Source: Cupriavidus pauculus
GTDB taxonomy: Bacteria; Pseudomonadota; Gammaproteobacteria; Burkholderiales; Burkholderiaceae
Direction: 5' to 3'
Length of the DNA stretch: 64,000 nucleotides
Assembly: GCF_008801835.1 (NCBI RefSeq)
Contig: NZ_VZOW01000010.1
Coordinates: 103,070 to 167,069, forward strand
Position 1 is the first letter of the stretch, and every line of letters starts with the position of its first letter. A program made the translations under genes and the position numbers. Under the pieces are notes generated by a model. It searched no databases. It worked only from the letters and a program-made list of their open reading frames with translations, and had not been told where the DNA came from. Positions 28,214 through 37,533 of this stretch are shown here, piece after piece.

Positions 28214-28317
28214 GGGTTAGGCGGAATTCGTGGCATTGGCACAACGCGGGCGATTGTGCGGAAGCGGCAGGCATTGGCCGCGCGCCGGCGGATGCCGGTG
28301 CAAGGCGGGGATCGAGG

Positions 28318-29622
28318 CTAGCGCTCGGAGTGACTGCTTTGGCGGAACAGGCCCGGCACCAGGCGCAGCAGCGCCTCGCGGTCTTCGCCCTGGGTGTGGT
28401 TCAGGGCGTGCGTGGGGCCGTGCAGGAACTTGCGCGTGAGCGCGCCCGACAGCGCGTCGAGCACGGCTGCCGGATCGTCGCCGCGCGCCAGCATGCGGCG
28501 TGCGCGTTCCAGCTCGGCCTGGCGGATTGCCTCGCCGGCCGATTGCAGATCGCGGATGACCGGCACCACGCTGCGCGTTTCCAGCCAGTGCATGAAATTC
28601 TGCACGCGCGATTCGATAATCGCTTCGGCCTGTGCCACTGCGGCCTGGCGCAGCGCATTGCCTTCGCGCACCACGGCGCCAAGGTCGTCGACGGTGTACA
28701 GGAATACGTCGTTCAGGCGCGCGACTTCGGGCTCCACGTCGCGCGGCACGGCGAGGTCGACCATCATGATCGGGCGATGCTTGCGGCGCTTGACTGCGCG
28801 CTCCACGGCGCCCAGTCCGATGATCGGCAGCGAACTGGCTGTGCAGGACACGACGATATCGAATTCGTGCAGGCGCTCGTTCAGGTCTTGCAGGCGGATG
28901 GCCTGCGTCGTCAGCCCTTGTCCGGCCAGTTGTTCGGCGAGCTTCTCGCCGCGTTCGACGGTGCGGTTGGCCACCACGATCTGACGCGGCTGCTGCGCGG
29001 CGAAGTGTGTCGCGCAAAGTTCGATCATTTCGCCGGCGCCGATGAACAGCACGCGCTGCGTCGACACACTTTCAAAAATCCGTTGCGCCAGACGCACCGC
29101 GGCGGCGGCCATCGATACCGAGTGCGCGCCGATCTCGGTCTGGCCGCGCACTTCCTTGGCCACCGCGAAGGTGCGCTGGAACAGCTGGTTCAGGTACGTG
29201 CCAAGCGCGCCGGCTTCGCCAGCGGTGCGCACCGCATCCTTCAACTGTCCGAGAATCTGGGTTTCGCCCAGCACCATTGAATCGAGACCGCTGGCCACGC
29301 GGAACGCATGGCGCACGGCTTCGGACTGGGGCAGTGCGTACAAATGCGGCGCCAGTTCACCCGCGGGCACGTTGTGATGCTGGGCCAGCCAGCGCAGCGT
29401 GTGCTCGAAACCGTCCTGACCCGGCTGCAGCACATCGGTGGCGCAGTAGATCTCGGTGCGGTTGCAGGTGGAAAGGATGGCGGCCTCGGTGCCGCTGCGG
29501 CCAGCCAGATGGGTGCGCAACGCGCCAAGTGCCGGTTTGATCTGCTCAAGCGGAAACGCCACGCGCTCGCGCAGCGAGACGGGTGCCGTAGTGTGATTGA
29601 TGCCGATCGCGAGCAGTTGCAT
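28318..29622 (-). CDS. hemA: Glutamyl-tRNA reductase
   Basis: A 434-residue enzyme for the first step of C5-pathway tetrapyrrole synthesis, reducing glutamyl-tRNA to glutamate-1-semialdehyde. It starts [23 protein letters not shown], carries the catalytic Cys in [11 protein letters not shown], then the NADPH domain ([18 protein letters not shown]) and a C-terminal dimerisation region. It is the first gene of the hemA-prfA-prmC block. A TATAAT element lies 48 bases upstream. Confidence 0.95.
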   Translation of the reverse strand: MQLLAIGINHTTAPVSLRERVAFPLEQIKPALGALRTHLAGRSGTEAAILSTCNRTEIYCATDVLQPGQDGFEHTLRWLAQHHNVPAGELAPHLYALPQSEAVRHAFRVASGLDSMVLGETQILGQLKDAVRTAGEAGALGTYLNQLFQRTFAVAKEVRGQTEIGAHSVSMAAAAVRLAQRIFESVSTQRVLFIGAGEMIELCATHFAAQQPRQIVVANRTVERGEKLAEQLAGQGLTTQAIRLQDLNERLHEFDIVVSCTASSLPIIGLGAVERAVKRRKHRPIMMVDLAVPRDVEPEVARLNDVFLYTVDDLGAVVREGNALRQAAVAQAEAIIESRVQNFMHWLETRSVVPVIRDLQSAGEAIRQAELERARRMLARGDDPAAVLDALSGALTRKFLHGPTHALNHTQGEDREALLRLVPGLFRQSSHSER

Positions 29623-29669
29623 TTGTGGGGTGTCGTGGCCATCCGGCGCGTGGTCCGGAAGCGGCGATC

Positions 29670-29675
29670 ATTATA
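29670..29675 (-). promoter_or_regulatory. Possible -10 of the hemA promoter
   Basis: TATAAT on the minus strand, 48 bases before the hemA start, preceded by GCGG. The -35 region is weak. Confidence 0.4.
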
Positions 29676-29778
29676 CCGCCACGCCACAAGGTTGCAGGAA
29701 ACCCGGCCGTTAGTGCGACATGCAGTATCGTTACGCCACGGCCTCGTCGATGTGGCCAAAAAGACACAGGAGAACGGT

Positions 29779-30021
29779 ATGTTGGGCTTGGCGGTGGTGG
29801 GCGCGATGGTCGGTCTGGCGGGGCGACTGCTGCATCCGGCCGGGCGCGTGGTCACGCTGCCGGCCGCGCTGTGGCTGGGCGCGCTGGGCGCATGGGCGTT
29901 TTTTTACGCCGGCCGCGCGGCCCATTTCTTCACCGATGGGCAACTTTTTGGTTGGGGCGCGGCCATCGTCGGCGCCGCGCTGTTTGTGGCGGCGTGGGGC
30001 CTTTTGCGCCCGCGCCGGTAA
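29779..30021 (+). CDS. Small hydrophobic membrane protein
   Basis: An 80-residue protein with three hydrophobic stretches (LGLAVVGAMVGLAGRLLH, VTLPAALWLGALGAWAFFYAG, WGAAIVGAALFVAAWGLL). CAGGAGA lies seven bases before the ATG, and the gene is divergent from hemA. The Gly/Ala-rich helices recall small GlsB/YeaQ-type membrane proteins, but I cannot assign a family. Confidence 0.6.
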   Translation: MLGLAVVGAMVGLAGRLLHPAGRVVTLPAALWLGALGAWAFFYAGRAAHFFTDGQLFGWGAAIVGAALFVAAWGLLRPRR

Positions 30022-30070
30022 CGGGTGAATCGACAAAAAAGTCGGTAATCGGTGTGATGCGTGGGTCGAT

Positions 30071-30838
30071 TCAGGCCCTGGCGTCGAGGAATCGGCGCAG
30101 GATGGCGCTCGAATAGTGGCTGGCCACGTCGCGCAAAAACGACGAAAAATCGACATGGGCCGCGTCGTCGGCGCGGTCCGACACGGTCCGCATCAGCGCG
30201 AACGGCACGCCATATTCGTAGCAGATCTGCGCCAGCGCGGCGCCTTCCATTTCCACCGCCTGCAACGCTGGCAGCTCGGCCCGCAGCGTCGCCACGGCCT
30301 GCGGGGAATTGATGAACTGGTCGCCGCTGGCGATCATGCCCACATGCAGGCGCGGCCCATGCAGGCCGAAGCGTGCCAGCACGGCGTCCGGCACGGCCGT
30401 GGCCAGGTCGTCGCGCAGAAAATGCGCCACCGCGTCGCGCAATGCAGCGGTGAGTACGGGATCGGCCGGAAATTCGGCCTTGTCCAGCAGCGGCACTTCA
30501 TGGCGGGGAAACAGCGGTCGCGCGTCCATGTCGTGCTGGACCGTGCGATCGGCCACGACGATATCGCCCACGCTGACCCCCGGTCCGACGCCGCCGGCCA
30601 GTCCGGTGAAGACGATCTCGTCCACGCCGAATTCGCGGATCAGCGTCACGGTCGTGGCCGCAGCAGCCACCTTGCCGACGCGCGCCAGCACCAGCACCAC
30701 GGGTTGCCCGTGCAGCGTGCCGCGGTAGTAGTCGCGCATGCCGATGGTGATACGGGTGGCGCGCGCGTCTTCGTGCCGCATCGCGGCGATCAAGCCATCC
30801 ACTTCGTCGTGCAGGGCGGCGAGTATGCCAAGCGTCAT
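30071..30838 (-). CDS. mtnN: 5'-methylthioadenosine/S-adenosylhomocysteine nucleosidase
   Basis: A 255-residue nucleosidase. It begins TLGILAALHDEVDGLI and has FTGLAGGVGPGVSVGDIVVAD and ALQAVEMEGAALAQICYE, which contains the ribose-binding MEGAA motif; RTVSDRADD supplies the catalytic Asp. It cleaves MTA and SAH to adenine, supporting methionine salvage and AI-2 formation. It is transcribed alone; the gene downstream is on the other strand. Confidence 0.9.
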   Translation of the reverse strand: MTLGILAALHDEVDGLIAAMRHEDARATRITIGMRDYYRGTLHGQPVVLVLARVGKVAAAATTVTLIREFGVDEIVFTGLAGGVGPGVSVGDIVVADRTVQHDMDARPLFPRHEVPLLDKAEFPADPVLTAALRDAVAHFLRDDLATAVPDAVLARFGLHGPRLHVGMIASGDQFINSPQAVATLRAELPALQAVEMEGAALAQICYEYGVPFALMRTVSDRADDAAHVDFSSFLRDVASHYSSAILRRFLDARA

Positions 30839-31016
30839 GATGTCTGGGGCGCAAGCCGCCGTTGTCGAGTCCGGCGCCAGCATACCGGCGACCGTGCGGC
30901 AGGGAAAGCGCGTCGCGCGCGATGGTCGCCGTTCCACGAGATTGCGGCGGCCGGCGAGACTTTGGCATGCCGCTTTGCTACATTGCTGCCCATGTCGTCA
31001 CTCGGGGGATTGCCGG

Positions 31017-32030
31017 TTGGAAACCTTTTCGACTCGCCGCAGCGTCCAGCAGGCACTTGCCGATTGGCGCGCGCAAGGGCGCCTCGGCGCCGACGCGCTG
31101 CGCACGGCATGGACACCCACGCTGCCCGATCGCGCTGCTTGGCATGGCTGGCTTGATCGCGCGCTGATGATCCTTGGCACGGCCTTGCTCTGTGCCGGCG
31201 TCATTGTCTTCTTCGCCTACAACTGGGCGGAACTCCACAAGTTCGCAAAATTCGGCTTGCTCGCGGCGCTGCTCAGCGTACTGGCGGCGGTGGCATATGT
31301 GCGCCCGTCCGGCGATCTGGCCGGCCACGCGGCGCTGGCCGGCGCGCAGATCGTGTCCGGCGTGCTGTTGGCGGTGATCGGCCAGACGTACCAGACCGGT
31401 GCCGATGCGTGGCAGCTGTTTGCGCTGTGGGCGTTGCTGGCGGCGCCATGGGCGCTGGCCGCGCGCGCCGCGCCGCACTGGTGGATCGTGCTGGTGGTCG
31501 CCAACGTCGCGTTGCTGCGCTACTGCAGTGTCCGGCTTGGCGTGGGCGCAATGATCGACCTGCTGTTCTCGGCGCCGCAGGCGCGCGACACGATGACATT
31601 CCTGCTCGGCGCGTCGCTCTTGCAACTCGCAGTGTGGTTTGGACTCGCCCGCTACGCCACCCACCTCGGATTCCGTGGCATGACCGGCCCGCGTCTGATC
31701 GGCGCGTTGGTCTGCGCATATGCGGGATGGCTTGGCGTGATGAGCATGCTGTCCCGGAATTTCGCGCCGATCGGCTGGCTGACCGGTGCGGCGGCATTGG
31801 TCGGACTGATCGTCTGGTTCCGCTGGCGCGCATTCGATATCGTCGTGCTCAGCCTGGCCTGCCTGACGGGCATCGGACTGGTCGTCGTGGCGGCGGGGCG
31901 ATGGCTGGCCGATCGGGATGGTGGATTCGGCGCGTTCCTGTTACTGGCGATGATCACGATCGGACTGGCCGTGGTGGCGGCCACATGGCTGTTGCGCGCA
32001 TGGCGCGCGGCAGGGGAGCGTGCGGCATGA
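31017..32030 (+). CDS. DUF2157 multi-pass membrane protein (probable TTG start)
   Basis: About 337 residues with eight or more hydrophobic helices after a soluble N-terminus (SVQQALADWRAQGRLGADALR). It matches the DUF2157 family. No ATG lies close upstream, so TTG at 31017, preceded by GGGGGA with an eight-base gap, is my choice; the exact start is uncertain. It overlaps the DUF4401 gene by four bases (ATGA), giving a tightly coupled three-gene operon with the GDYXXLXY protein. Function is unknown. Confidence 0.75.
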   Translation: METFSTRRSVQQALADWRAQGRLGADALRTAWTPTLPDRAAWHGWLDRALMILGTALLCAGVIVFFAYNWAELHKFAKFGLLAALLSVLAAVAYVRPSGDLAGHAALAGAQIVSGVLLAVIGQTYQTGADAWQLFALWALLAAPWALAARAAPHWWIVLVVANVALLRYCSVRLGVGAMIDLLFSAPQARDTMTFLLGASLLQLAVWFGLARYATHLGFRGMTGPRLIGALVCAYAGWLGVMSMLSRNFAPIGWLTGAAALVGLIVWFRWRAFDIVVLSLACLTGIGLVVVAAGRWLADRDGGFGAFLLLAMITIGLAVVAATWLLRAWRAAGERAA

Positions 32031-33154
32031 ATCGCGACCGTATCGAAAGAACGCTGTGGAGCCAGTTGAGCGCGCGCGGCGCGGTGAGCGGGGACTACGT
32101 TGCCACGCAGCGCGTGCCGTGGCCGATCCGCCTGCTGATGGGCGGCGCAGGCTGGCTTGGCGCCCTGTTCTTCCAGCTGTTTCTGGTCGGCACCGTGTTT
32201 GTGTCCATGCGCGAGAATGGCGTGGCGATGGCGGTGACCGGCATCGTCATGATTGGCATCGCGATGCTGCTATTCCGCGTCAAGGCAAAGGAAAGCGGCC
32301 GCATCGCGATGGGCCAGTTCGCGCTGGCCATGAGCCTGGGTGGCCAGGGCATGCTGGTGGTCGGCGTGGGGGAAGTGATCGGGGCCAACCGGCTGGTCGA
32401 CACCGCGCCGTTCTGGATGGGCGTGGCGCTGCTGGAGGCCGTGCTGTTCCTGCTGGTGCCCGATCGGCTGCATCGCTTCATCGCTGCACTGGGGATGTGG
32501 TCGGCGCTCGCCATGGCGGTGTGCATCGGCCTGGGCGATCTGGTCGCGCCACGCTGGACGGCGATTCCGGTGGCCCTCGGCGTTCTGGTTGCCGTGGCGC
32601 TCGCCATGGTGCTGACATTCGCGCTGCAGGAGGCAGCCGCAGCGGCGTCGGGCCGTCACGCGATGTGGGAGCCGGCGGCCGACGCCACGCTGCTGTTCGC
32701 CGTGGCTGGCGCGCTGATCGTCACGGCGTTTGCGCATCCGGTGGATCTGCTCTTTGGCACCGCCACGGCGCGGCCCGCGCCCGGTTTCTGGCTCGCCGGC
32801 GCGTTGATCGGTGCGGAGCTGGCTGCGCTGGTGCTGATCGAATGCAAGCGGTTGGCGTGCGATCCGCGCGTCAGCGCGTCGGTATTGGCCGTCGCGCTGG
32901 CCTTCGGCGCATTGATGGTGTACGCGCCGGCGGTGAGCGCCGGTGTGCTGGCAATGGCCGTGGCGTTACGGCGTGGGTCGTTGCCATGGCTGGGCCTGGC
33001 CATCGGCACCGTGCTGATCGGCTTTGTGTGGTACTACGGCACGCTGCATTGGACGCTGCTGGCAAAGTCCGCCACGTTGGCGGGCGCCGGCGTATTGCTG
33101 TTGATGGCGCGCGCGCTGGCCATCGCAATGTCGCGCAAGGAGTCCGTTGCATGA
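32027..33154 (+). CDS. DUF4401 membrane protein
   Basis: A 375-residue protein with a hydrophilic first 40 residues and about ten hydrophobic helices. It belongs to the DUF4401 family, regularly found between DUF2157 and GDYXXLXY genes. The start ATG overlaps the previous stop, and its stop overlaps the next start, both as ATGA. Biochemical function is unknown; co-occurrence suggests one membrane complex. Confidence 0.75.
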   Translation: MNRDRIERTLWSQLSARGAVSGDYVATQRVPWPIRLLMGGAGWLGALFFQLFLVGTVFVSMRENGVAMAVTGIVMIGIAMLLFRVKAKESGRIAMGQFALAMSLGGQGMLVVGVGEVIGANRLVDTAPFWMGVALLEAVLFLLVPDRLHRFIAALGMWSALAMAVCIGLGDLVAPRWTAIPVALGVLVAVALAMVLTFALQEAAAAASGRHAMWEPAADATLLFAVAGALIVTAFAHPVDLLFGTATARPAPGFWLAGALIGAELAALVLIECKRLACDPRVSASVLAVALAFGALMVYAPAVSAGVLAMAVALRRGSLPWLGLAIGTVLIGFVWYYGTLHWTLLAKSATLAGAGVLLLMARALAIAMSRKESVA

Positions 33155-33651
33155 AGCGCTGGATCATTGTTGCCTGGCTGCTGAGCATCGGCATCGCCGC
33201 GGCCGGCATCGTCGACAAGGAGCGCCTGCTGGCCAGAGGCGATACGGTGTACCTGCGCCTGGCCCCGGTCGATCCCCGCTCGCTGATGCAGGGCGACTAC
33301 ATGGCGCTGAATTTTGCCATCGGCATGGAGATCACGGCCGCGTACGGGCGGCAGGCGAAGGCGCCCTCGCGCGAGGCGGTGGTCGTGATCCGTCTCGATG
33401 CGCGCGGCGAAGGTACTCTCGCACGCTTGCCGCAAGGGGAGCCGCTGGCCGCCGACGAACACCTGCTGCGCGTGCAGTCCGTGCCATCGCGCTGGGGCGG
33501 AACGTTGGTGCAGGTCTCCACCGATGCGTGGTTCTTCCAGGAGGGGCAGGCCGATCGCTACGCGCACGCGCGATACGGCGAATTCCGGGTCGACGCGGAC
33601 GGGCGGGCATTGCTGGTGGGATTACGCGACGATCAGTTGCGCCCGCTCTGA
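33151..33651 (+). CDS. GDYXXLXY-domain protein
   Basis: A 166-residue protein with an N-terminal signal-anchor helix (WIIVAWLLSIGIAAAGIV) and the family signature QGDYMALNF in the extracytoplasmic domain (PVDPRSLMQGDYM). It is the third gene of the DUF2157-DUF4401 operon, linked by an ATGA overlap. AAGGAG precedes the ATG. Function is unknown. Confidence 0.85.
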   Translation: MKRWIIVAWLLSIGIAAAGIVDKERLLARGDTVYLRLAPVDPRSLMQGDYMALNFAIGMEITAAYGRQAKAPSREAVVVIRLDARGEGTLARLPQGEPLAADEHLLRVQSVPSRWGGTLVQVSTDAWFFQEGQADRYAHARYGEFRVDADGRALLVGLRDDQLRPL

Positions 33652-33803
33652 GCCGCTGCGGATGCGTCCTCGCTGGGCGCGTCCCGTCCGAGCGACCAAG
33701 CGGCGCGCGGCATGCATTCGCGCTCATTCGGGCCGATAAGCGATCCTACAACCGAGTCCACGACCGCGCGCGGCGGCGAGCAACGAAACGCGGCGCGCGC
33801 GCA

Positions 33804-36803
33804 TTACCATCGCCACGACATTCCCGCGCGGAACGCCAGCCCGTCGCGCCCGTTGCCAAACGCGTGCTGGTATTTCAGATCGGTGAACAGATGCGCGGCT
33901 TTTGTCATCTGCAGCGTCACGCCTGCGCCGGCTTGCCACCAGTTTCTTGCCAGATCGGGCCGCAGCGATGCGTCGGCCATCGACACCACCGGCAGCGGCG
34001 TGAAGTCGCGCAGCAGATCGACCGTCATGTAAGGCCGGAAATGACCGGCTTCGGGGTTGTCGACCTCCCCGTCGCGAAACAGCCGCAGCCCAAGCCGACC
34101 CCGCACCGCATTGTCGTTGCCGCCGGACACCTGCGAGATGGCGTCCCCAAAGCTGCTCGCATGCAGAAACTGGTAGGCGATCTGCAGTTGCGGTTCCAGC
34201 CGCCAGATGTTGCCGATGGGTAGCGGTTTGCCCGTCTCGGCGGACACGGTGACGCCGTAGCCTTTCTGGCGCGCCTGCGTCGCATAGACGTCCTGGTATT
34301 GATGCTCGAAGTAGTTGAATTCGCCCGCGAGGTCCACGTACGTGCCGTCGCCAAGATAGTGCGTGTAGTAGCCGCCATGGCTGATCGCGCTGGTGGAAAT
34401 CGATCCCGTCGATGCACCAAGGCCAACGCGAGTGCGCGGTGCGTACGAGGTATTGGTATCGACGCTGCCCAGGCGTAGCGTCACGCCGGCCTGGCTGCCG
34501 CTGCCGTCCGGGCGCGCGCGGCGAAACACATCCACGCCGCCCTGCATGGAGAACATGGTGCTGTTGTAGCTGGCGCCGCCGCCACGCTGGTCGAGCGTTT
34601 GCACGGCGGCACGCGCCCAGCCCCTGCGGGTCGATGTCGATGCGTTGCCTTCCGCAATGGCGATGGCGGCGTCGCCGACGCGCTCGTGCACGGTGCCGAT
34701 GGTCGCGAATCCGAACTCGCGCATCAGCGCGGGCGCATACATGTAGCCGATGGCGGCAGGGCGGTACGAGGGTTCCGGCCGCTGGCCCGGGTTTGCAAAG
34801 TTGGTGCGCAGGAAATAGTCGTCCGCGCCGCTCGATCCGCCGCGTAACAGGAAGTACTCGTAAGCGCCAGCCTGCAGCGGACCATTGGCGAGCTTGAACG
34901 CCACATCGGGGCTGGCAGCGCCGATATGAACCAGCCGGATGCCGTCGCCGCTGGTCAGTGCGCCCGTGCCGCCCGCGGGCTGCACCAGCAGGCGATACAC
35001 GCCGCTGGCGCTGGCGCCGACACGCAGTTCATCAGCTTGTGTGCCCGCGCCGCCTTCGTTAAGCACGGCGTTGAGCACCAGCGTGCTGCCGCGGGCATCC
35101 GCGGCGAACAGGCCGCTCGAATTCGCCCTGCGTAGCGTGCCGACCGAAAGGGTCTTGAAGCCGTTGACGGTGGGCGGCGCAAAGGTCAGCGTGCCGCCGG
35201 CAAGCGTCAGCGCCGATGCGGCCGACGCGCGCGTCACGTTCCATTCCGATCCCGATCCGAGGGTCACGTCGCCGAGATTAGTGCCGCCGCCAGTCCATGC
35301 CGAACCGGCGTCCAGCGTGACGGACAGTCTGCCGGCGCCCATCACGTCCCCGGCCAGGCGCGATCCAGCCGTGGCCGACAGCGCGAGCACGCTGCCCGCG
35401 TCGAGATCGGCCAGCACGCCGTTGTTGTCGGTCATCGTTACGCCGGACAGGTTCAGCACGCCGCTGCCGTTGCGCGCCGCCAGCGTCGTGCCGGACGAGG
35501 CGAATGACGTATCTGTGGCGCTCAGGCTGATGGGTGCGCCGCCGTGGATCATCAACGCCACGCTGTCCGCCGATTCGGCGCGAACGCTCGATGCGCGCAG
35601 TGTCATCGTGCCGCCGTCTTCGAGCATGACGCCATGCGCGGCGCTCCCCTGGGTGTTCAGTCGCGCGCTGTCTGCCAGCCCATAGCTGCCGACGCCGGTC
35701 ACGTACATCGCCGATGATCCCGCGCCGCTGGTGATCACGGCTGCATTGCCCACTTCTACCCCGCCGCCCGATTCGGCAAACAAGCCGTGCGACTGGCTGC
35801 CGAGCGTGGAGATGCCCGCGCCTTGCGACACCAGTTGGCTGCCCGCGTCGATCGCGTGAAACCCCGCCGCGTTCGCGCCGCGGGTCTGCACCAGGCCGTT
35901 GACCAGCAGCAATCTGCCGCCGGTTTCGGCGCGTGCGCCTTCGGCATCATCGCCGTTCGTTACGGCGACGATCTGGGTGCCCAGCAACACATCGGCGGTG
36001 CTACGGGAGAACAGCGCGTGGGCGCGCAAGCCGCTAGTGCGGATTTCCACCCGGCCTTCGCGGCCATCGATCGCCAGCCGCGACGTTCCCACGCCGGCCG
36101 GTTGCGCGAACGCGCCGTAGGAATCGTCGCCCACCGTCGTGATCGTGCTGGCGCCGATCACCAGCACATCGGCGCCATTCTCGGACACCACACCCGTCGC
36201 GCCCGTCGTCGAGCGCGCGCCGCTCATGTGGATCGTGACGTCGCGCGCCACCAGCACCGACTCCACGCCGTTGGCGGCCACGCCGTATGCGCCGGTCCCT
36301 GACATATTCACATTTACGCCGGTCAGCTGGACCGCACCGCCTGTGGTCGCTTGCGCGCCGACCTGTCGATCGCCGACGCTGCCGTCGATGGTGGTGTTGG
36401 CGAGGCTGACCGACGATCCGCTGCGCGCCACGGCGCCGCGCGAATTGGCGCCCGTGATGGCGATGCTGGCGCCGTCCACGGTTACCGACGATTTCGAATC
36501 GGCCTCGATGCCGTAGGCTTCGGCGCCGCCAGTGCGCAACTGCAGGCCGCCCGCGGTGGCGACGATCACGCCTGCGCCGGTGGCATAGAACGCGTGCCCG
36601 AAGGCCAGAGCGACCGTGCCGGTATCGTAAGTCTGGTTGGCGGGCACGATCGCCGTGCAGCCGTCCGCGCGCAACTGGTTGGGCGATCCGAGCGAGCACG
36701 GCTGCGCCGGCATGCTCCACGCCATGCACAGCAACAGCGCGAGCAAGTACCAGCGCGCCTGGCGACATGGAGACCCACTCGGCCTGCGAACGCCGTCCTG
36801 CAT
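33804..36803 (-). CDS. Autotransporter with passenger repeats and outer-membrane beta-barrel
   Basis: A 999-residue type Va secretion protein. The signal peptide (WYLLALLLCMAWSMPAQP, residues 18-35) is followed by a passenger of about 660 residues with pectate-lyase-like repeats rich in G-A-Y-G-V and 'TVDGASIAITG' units, typical of beta-helix passengers. A linker and a C-terminal barrel of about 280 residues end RAGMSWRW. The final residue is Trp rather than the common Phe, acceptable for Bam recognition. It has no obvious enzymatic domain and probably acts in adhesion or surface contact. It is transcribed alone toward the GDYXXLXY gene. Confidence 0.88.
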   Translation of the reverse strand: MQDGVRRPSGSPCRQARWYLLALLLCMAWSMPAQPCSLGSPNQLRADGCTAIVPANQTYDTGTVALAFGHAFYATGAGVIVATAGGLQLRTGGAEAYGIEADSKSSVTVDGASIAITGANSRGAVARSGSSVSLANTTIDGSVGDRQVGAQATTGGAVQLTGVNVNMSGTGAYGVAANGVESVLVARDVTIHMSGARSTTGATGVVSENGADVLVIGASTITTVGDDSYGAFAQPAGVGTSRLAIDGREGRVEIRTSGLRAHALFSRSTADVLLGTQIVAVTNGDDAEGARAETGGRLLLVNGLVQTRGANAAGFHAIDAGSQLVSQGAGISTLGSQSHGLFAESGGGVEVGNAAVITSGAGSSAMYVTGVGSYGLADSARLNTQGSAAHGVMLEDGGTMTLRASSVRAESADSVALMIHGGAPISLSATDTSFASSGTTLAARNGSGVLNLSGVTMTDNNGVLADLDAGSVLALSATAGSRLAGDVMGAGRLSVTLDAGSAWTGGGTNLGDVTLGSGSEWNVTRASAASALTLAGGTLTFAPPTVNGFKTLSVGTLRRANSSGLFAADARGSTLVLNAVLNEGGAGTQADELRVGASASGVYRLLVQPAGGTGALTSGDGIRLVHIGAASPDVAFKLANGPLQAGAYEYFLLRGGSSGADDYFLRTNFANPGQRPEPSYRPAAIGYMYAPALMREFGFATIGTVHERVGDAAIAIAEGNASTSTRRGWARAAVQTLDQRGGGASYNSTMFSMQGGVDVFRRARPDGSGSQAGVTLRLGSVDTNTSYAPRTRVGLGASTGSISTSAISHGGYYTHYLGDGTYVDLAGEFNYFEHQYQDVYATQARQKGYGVTVSAETGKPLPIGNIWRLEPQLQIAYQFLHASSFGDAISQVSGGNDNAVRGRLGLRLFRDGEVDNPEAGHFRPYMTVDLLRDFTPLPVVSMADASLRPDLARNWWQAGAGVTLQMTKAAHLFTDLKYQHAFGNGRDGLAFRAGMSWRW

Positions 36804-36942
36804 TGGCCTGCTCCTCGTTCACAAATCGAAACGAGCATAGGCGTCGCGCAGGCGACAAACTAGTGACGCGCCAGCTTCTGGCAACGTCGAAGCACGCCTT
36901 GCATTCAGGCGCCGATCAGTGTCTGCGGGCTGACGTCGAGAC

Positions 36943-36973
36943 AAAAAAAGCCCGGCGTTTGCCGGGCTTTTTC
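36943..36973. terminator. Bidirectional intrinsic terminator
   Basis: AAAAAAAGCCCGGCG / TTTGCCGGGCTTTTT forms a strong hairpin with T-runs on both strands, 140 bases upstream of the autotransporter start. It marks the end of the ordinary chromosome before the mobile region. Confidence 0.8.
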
Positions 36974-37279
36974 GTGGGGAGCGAAGACGCTTAGACGTTG
37001 ATCACACGTTTAAACGTTGATCGGTCGGCAAAGGGCCGTGAATGCTAGGTTTCGCGGGGAAATCGGGCCACGGCCTTTGCGGGAATCGCTGGAAGTACCC
37101 CCAGTTGTACCCCCATGGGGGTATCGGGATGATAGATCAGTCCGGCTACCGGTGCCAGCGCCGCGCCCAGCCGGATAAATCGGCTATGGCGCAGACCGCA
37201 TTGTTGGCTGACGCCTTGAACGGTACGCGATGAGATGCAGGGGAACGGGCCGCTGTGGCCCAGACCTTGGAGAACTCCC
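36974..37279. other. Non-coding boundary segment before the ICE-type gene fragment
   Basis: About 300 bases with no credible complete gene. It holds a repeated ACGTTTAAACGTTGATC / TTAGACGTTGATCACACG pair near 36990-37025 and the palindrome/direct repeats described separately. An open frame on the plus strand (37042-37233) has no recognisable product and may be the remnant of a mobile-element gene. Its position beside a disrupted ICE-type gene suggests an element boundary, but no integrase or attachment site is proven. Confidence 0.4.
37095..37123. repeat. GTACCCCC direct repeat and perfect 16-bp palindrome
   Basis: GTACCCCC occurs at 37095 and again at 37107, the second copy forming the left arm of the perfect palindrome TACCCCCATGGGGGTA (37108-37123). 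It could be an operator or recombinase-binding array. Confidence 0.7.
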
Positions 37280-37465
37280 ATGGCAGACCATCACAACCGC
37301 CACAATCCGCTGGGGCAAGACGCCCTGTTCACTACGCCGGCCTCGCTTATGCTCGATGCCCGCCTCACGCCGCTGGAGCGCAATGGCTGGCAGGTTCTGC
37401 GCATGCTGCGCTCTGCCGAGGGCATCAGTCCGCTGGCGAATCTGGGGCAGTTGCGCCGCCCCCGC
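37280..37465 (+). pseudogene. N-terminal fragment of an ICE replication-type protein (STY4528-like), disrupted by IS
   Basis: An ATG at 37280 with TTGGAGA upstream opens a frame for 62 residues before the IS. The segment LDARLTPLERNGWQVLRMLRS resembles the conserved LDRRLTPLERNAWQVFRML region of STY4528-family pathogenicity-island/ICE replication proteins (recalled from family knowledge, not searched). The frame enters the IS and stops at 37498 within it. The remainder of the gene is not in the window. It indicates that the IS landed in an integrative conjugative element or its remnant. Confidence 0.5.
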
Positions 37466-37533
37466 TGTCAGAATAGTTGGAACCTCAGTTGCTGTTAGAG
37501 TCCCAAACCATTGGGGGCAAAGAGAAGGTTCCG

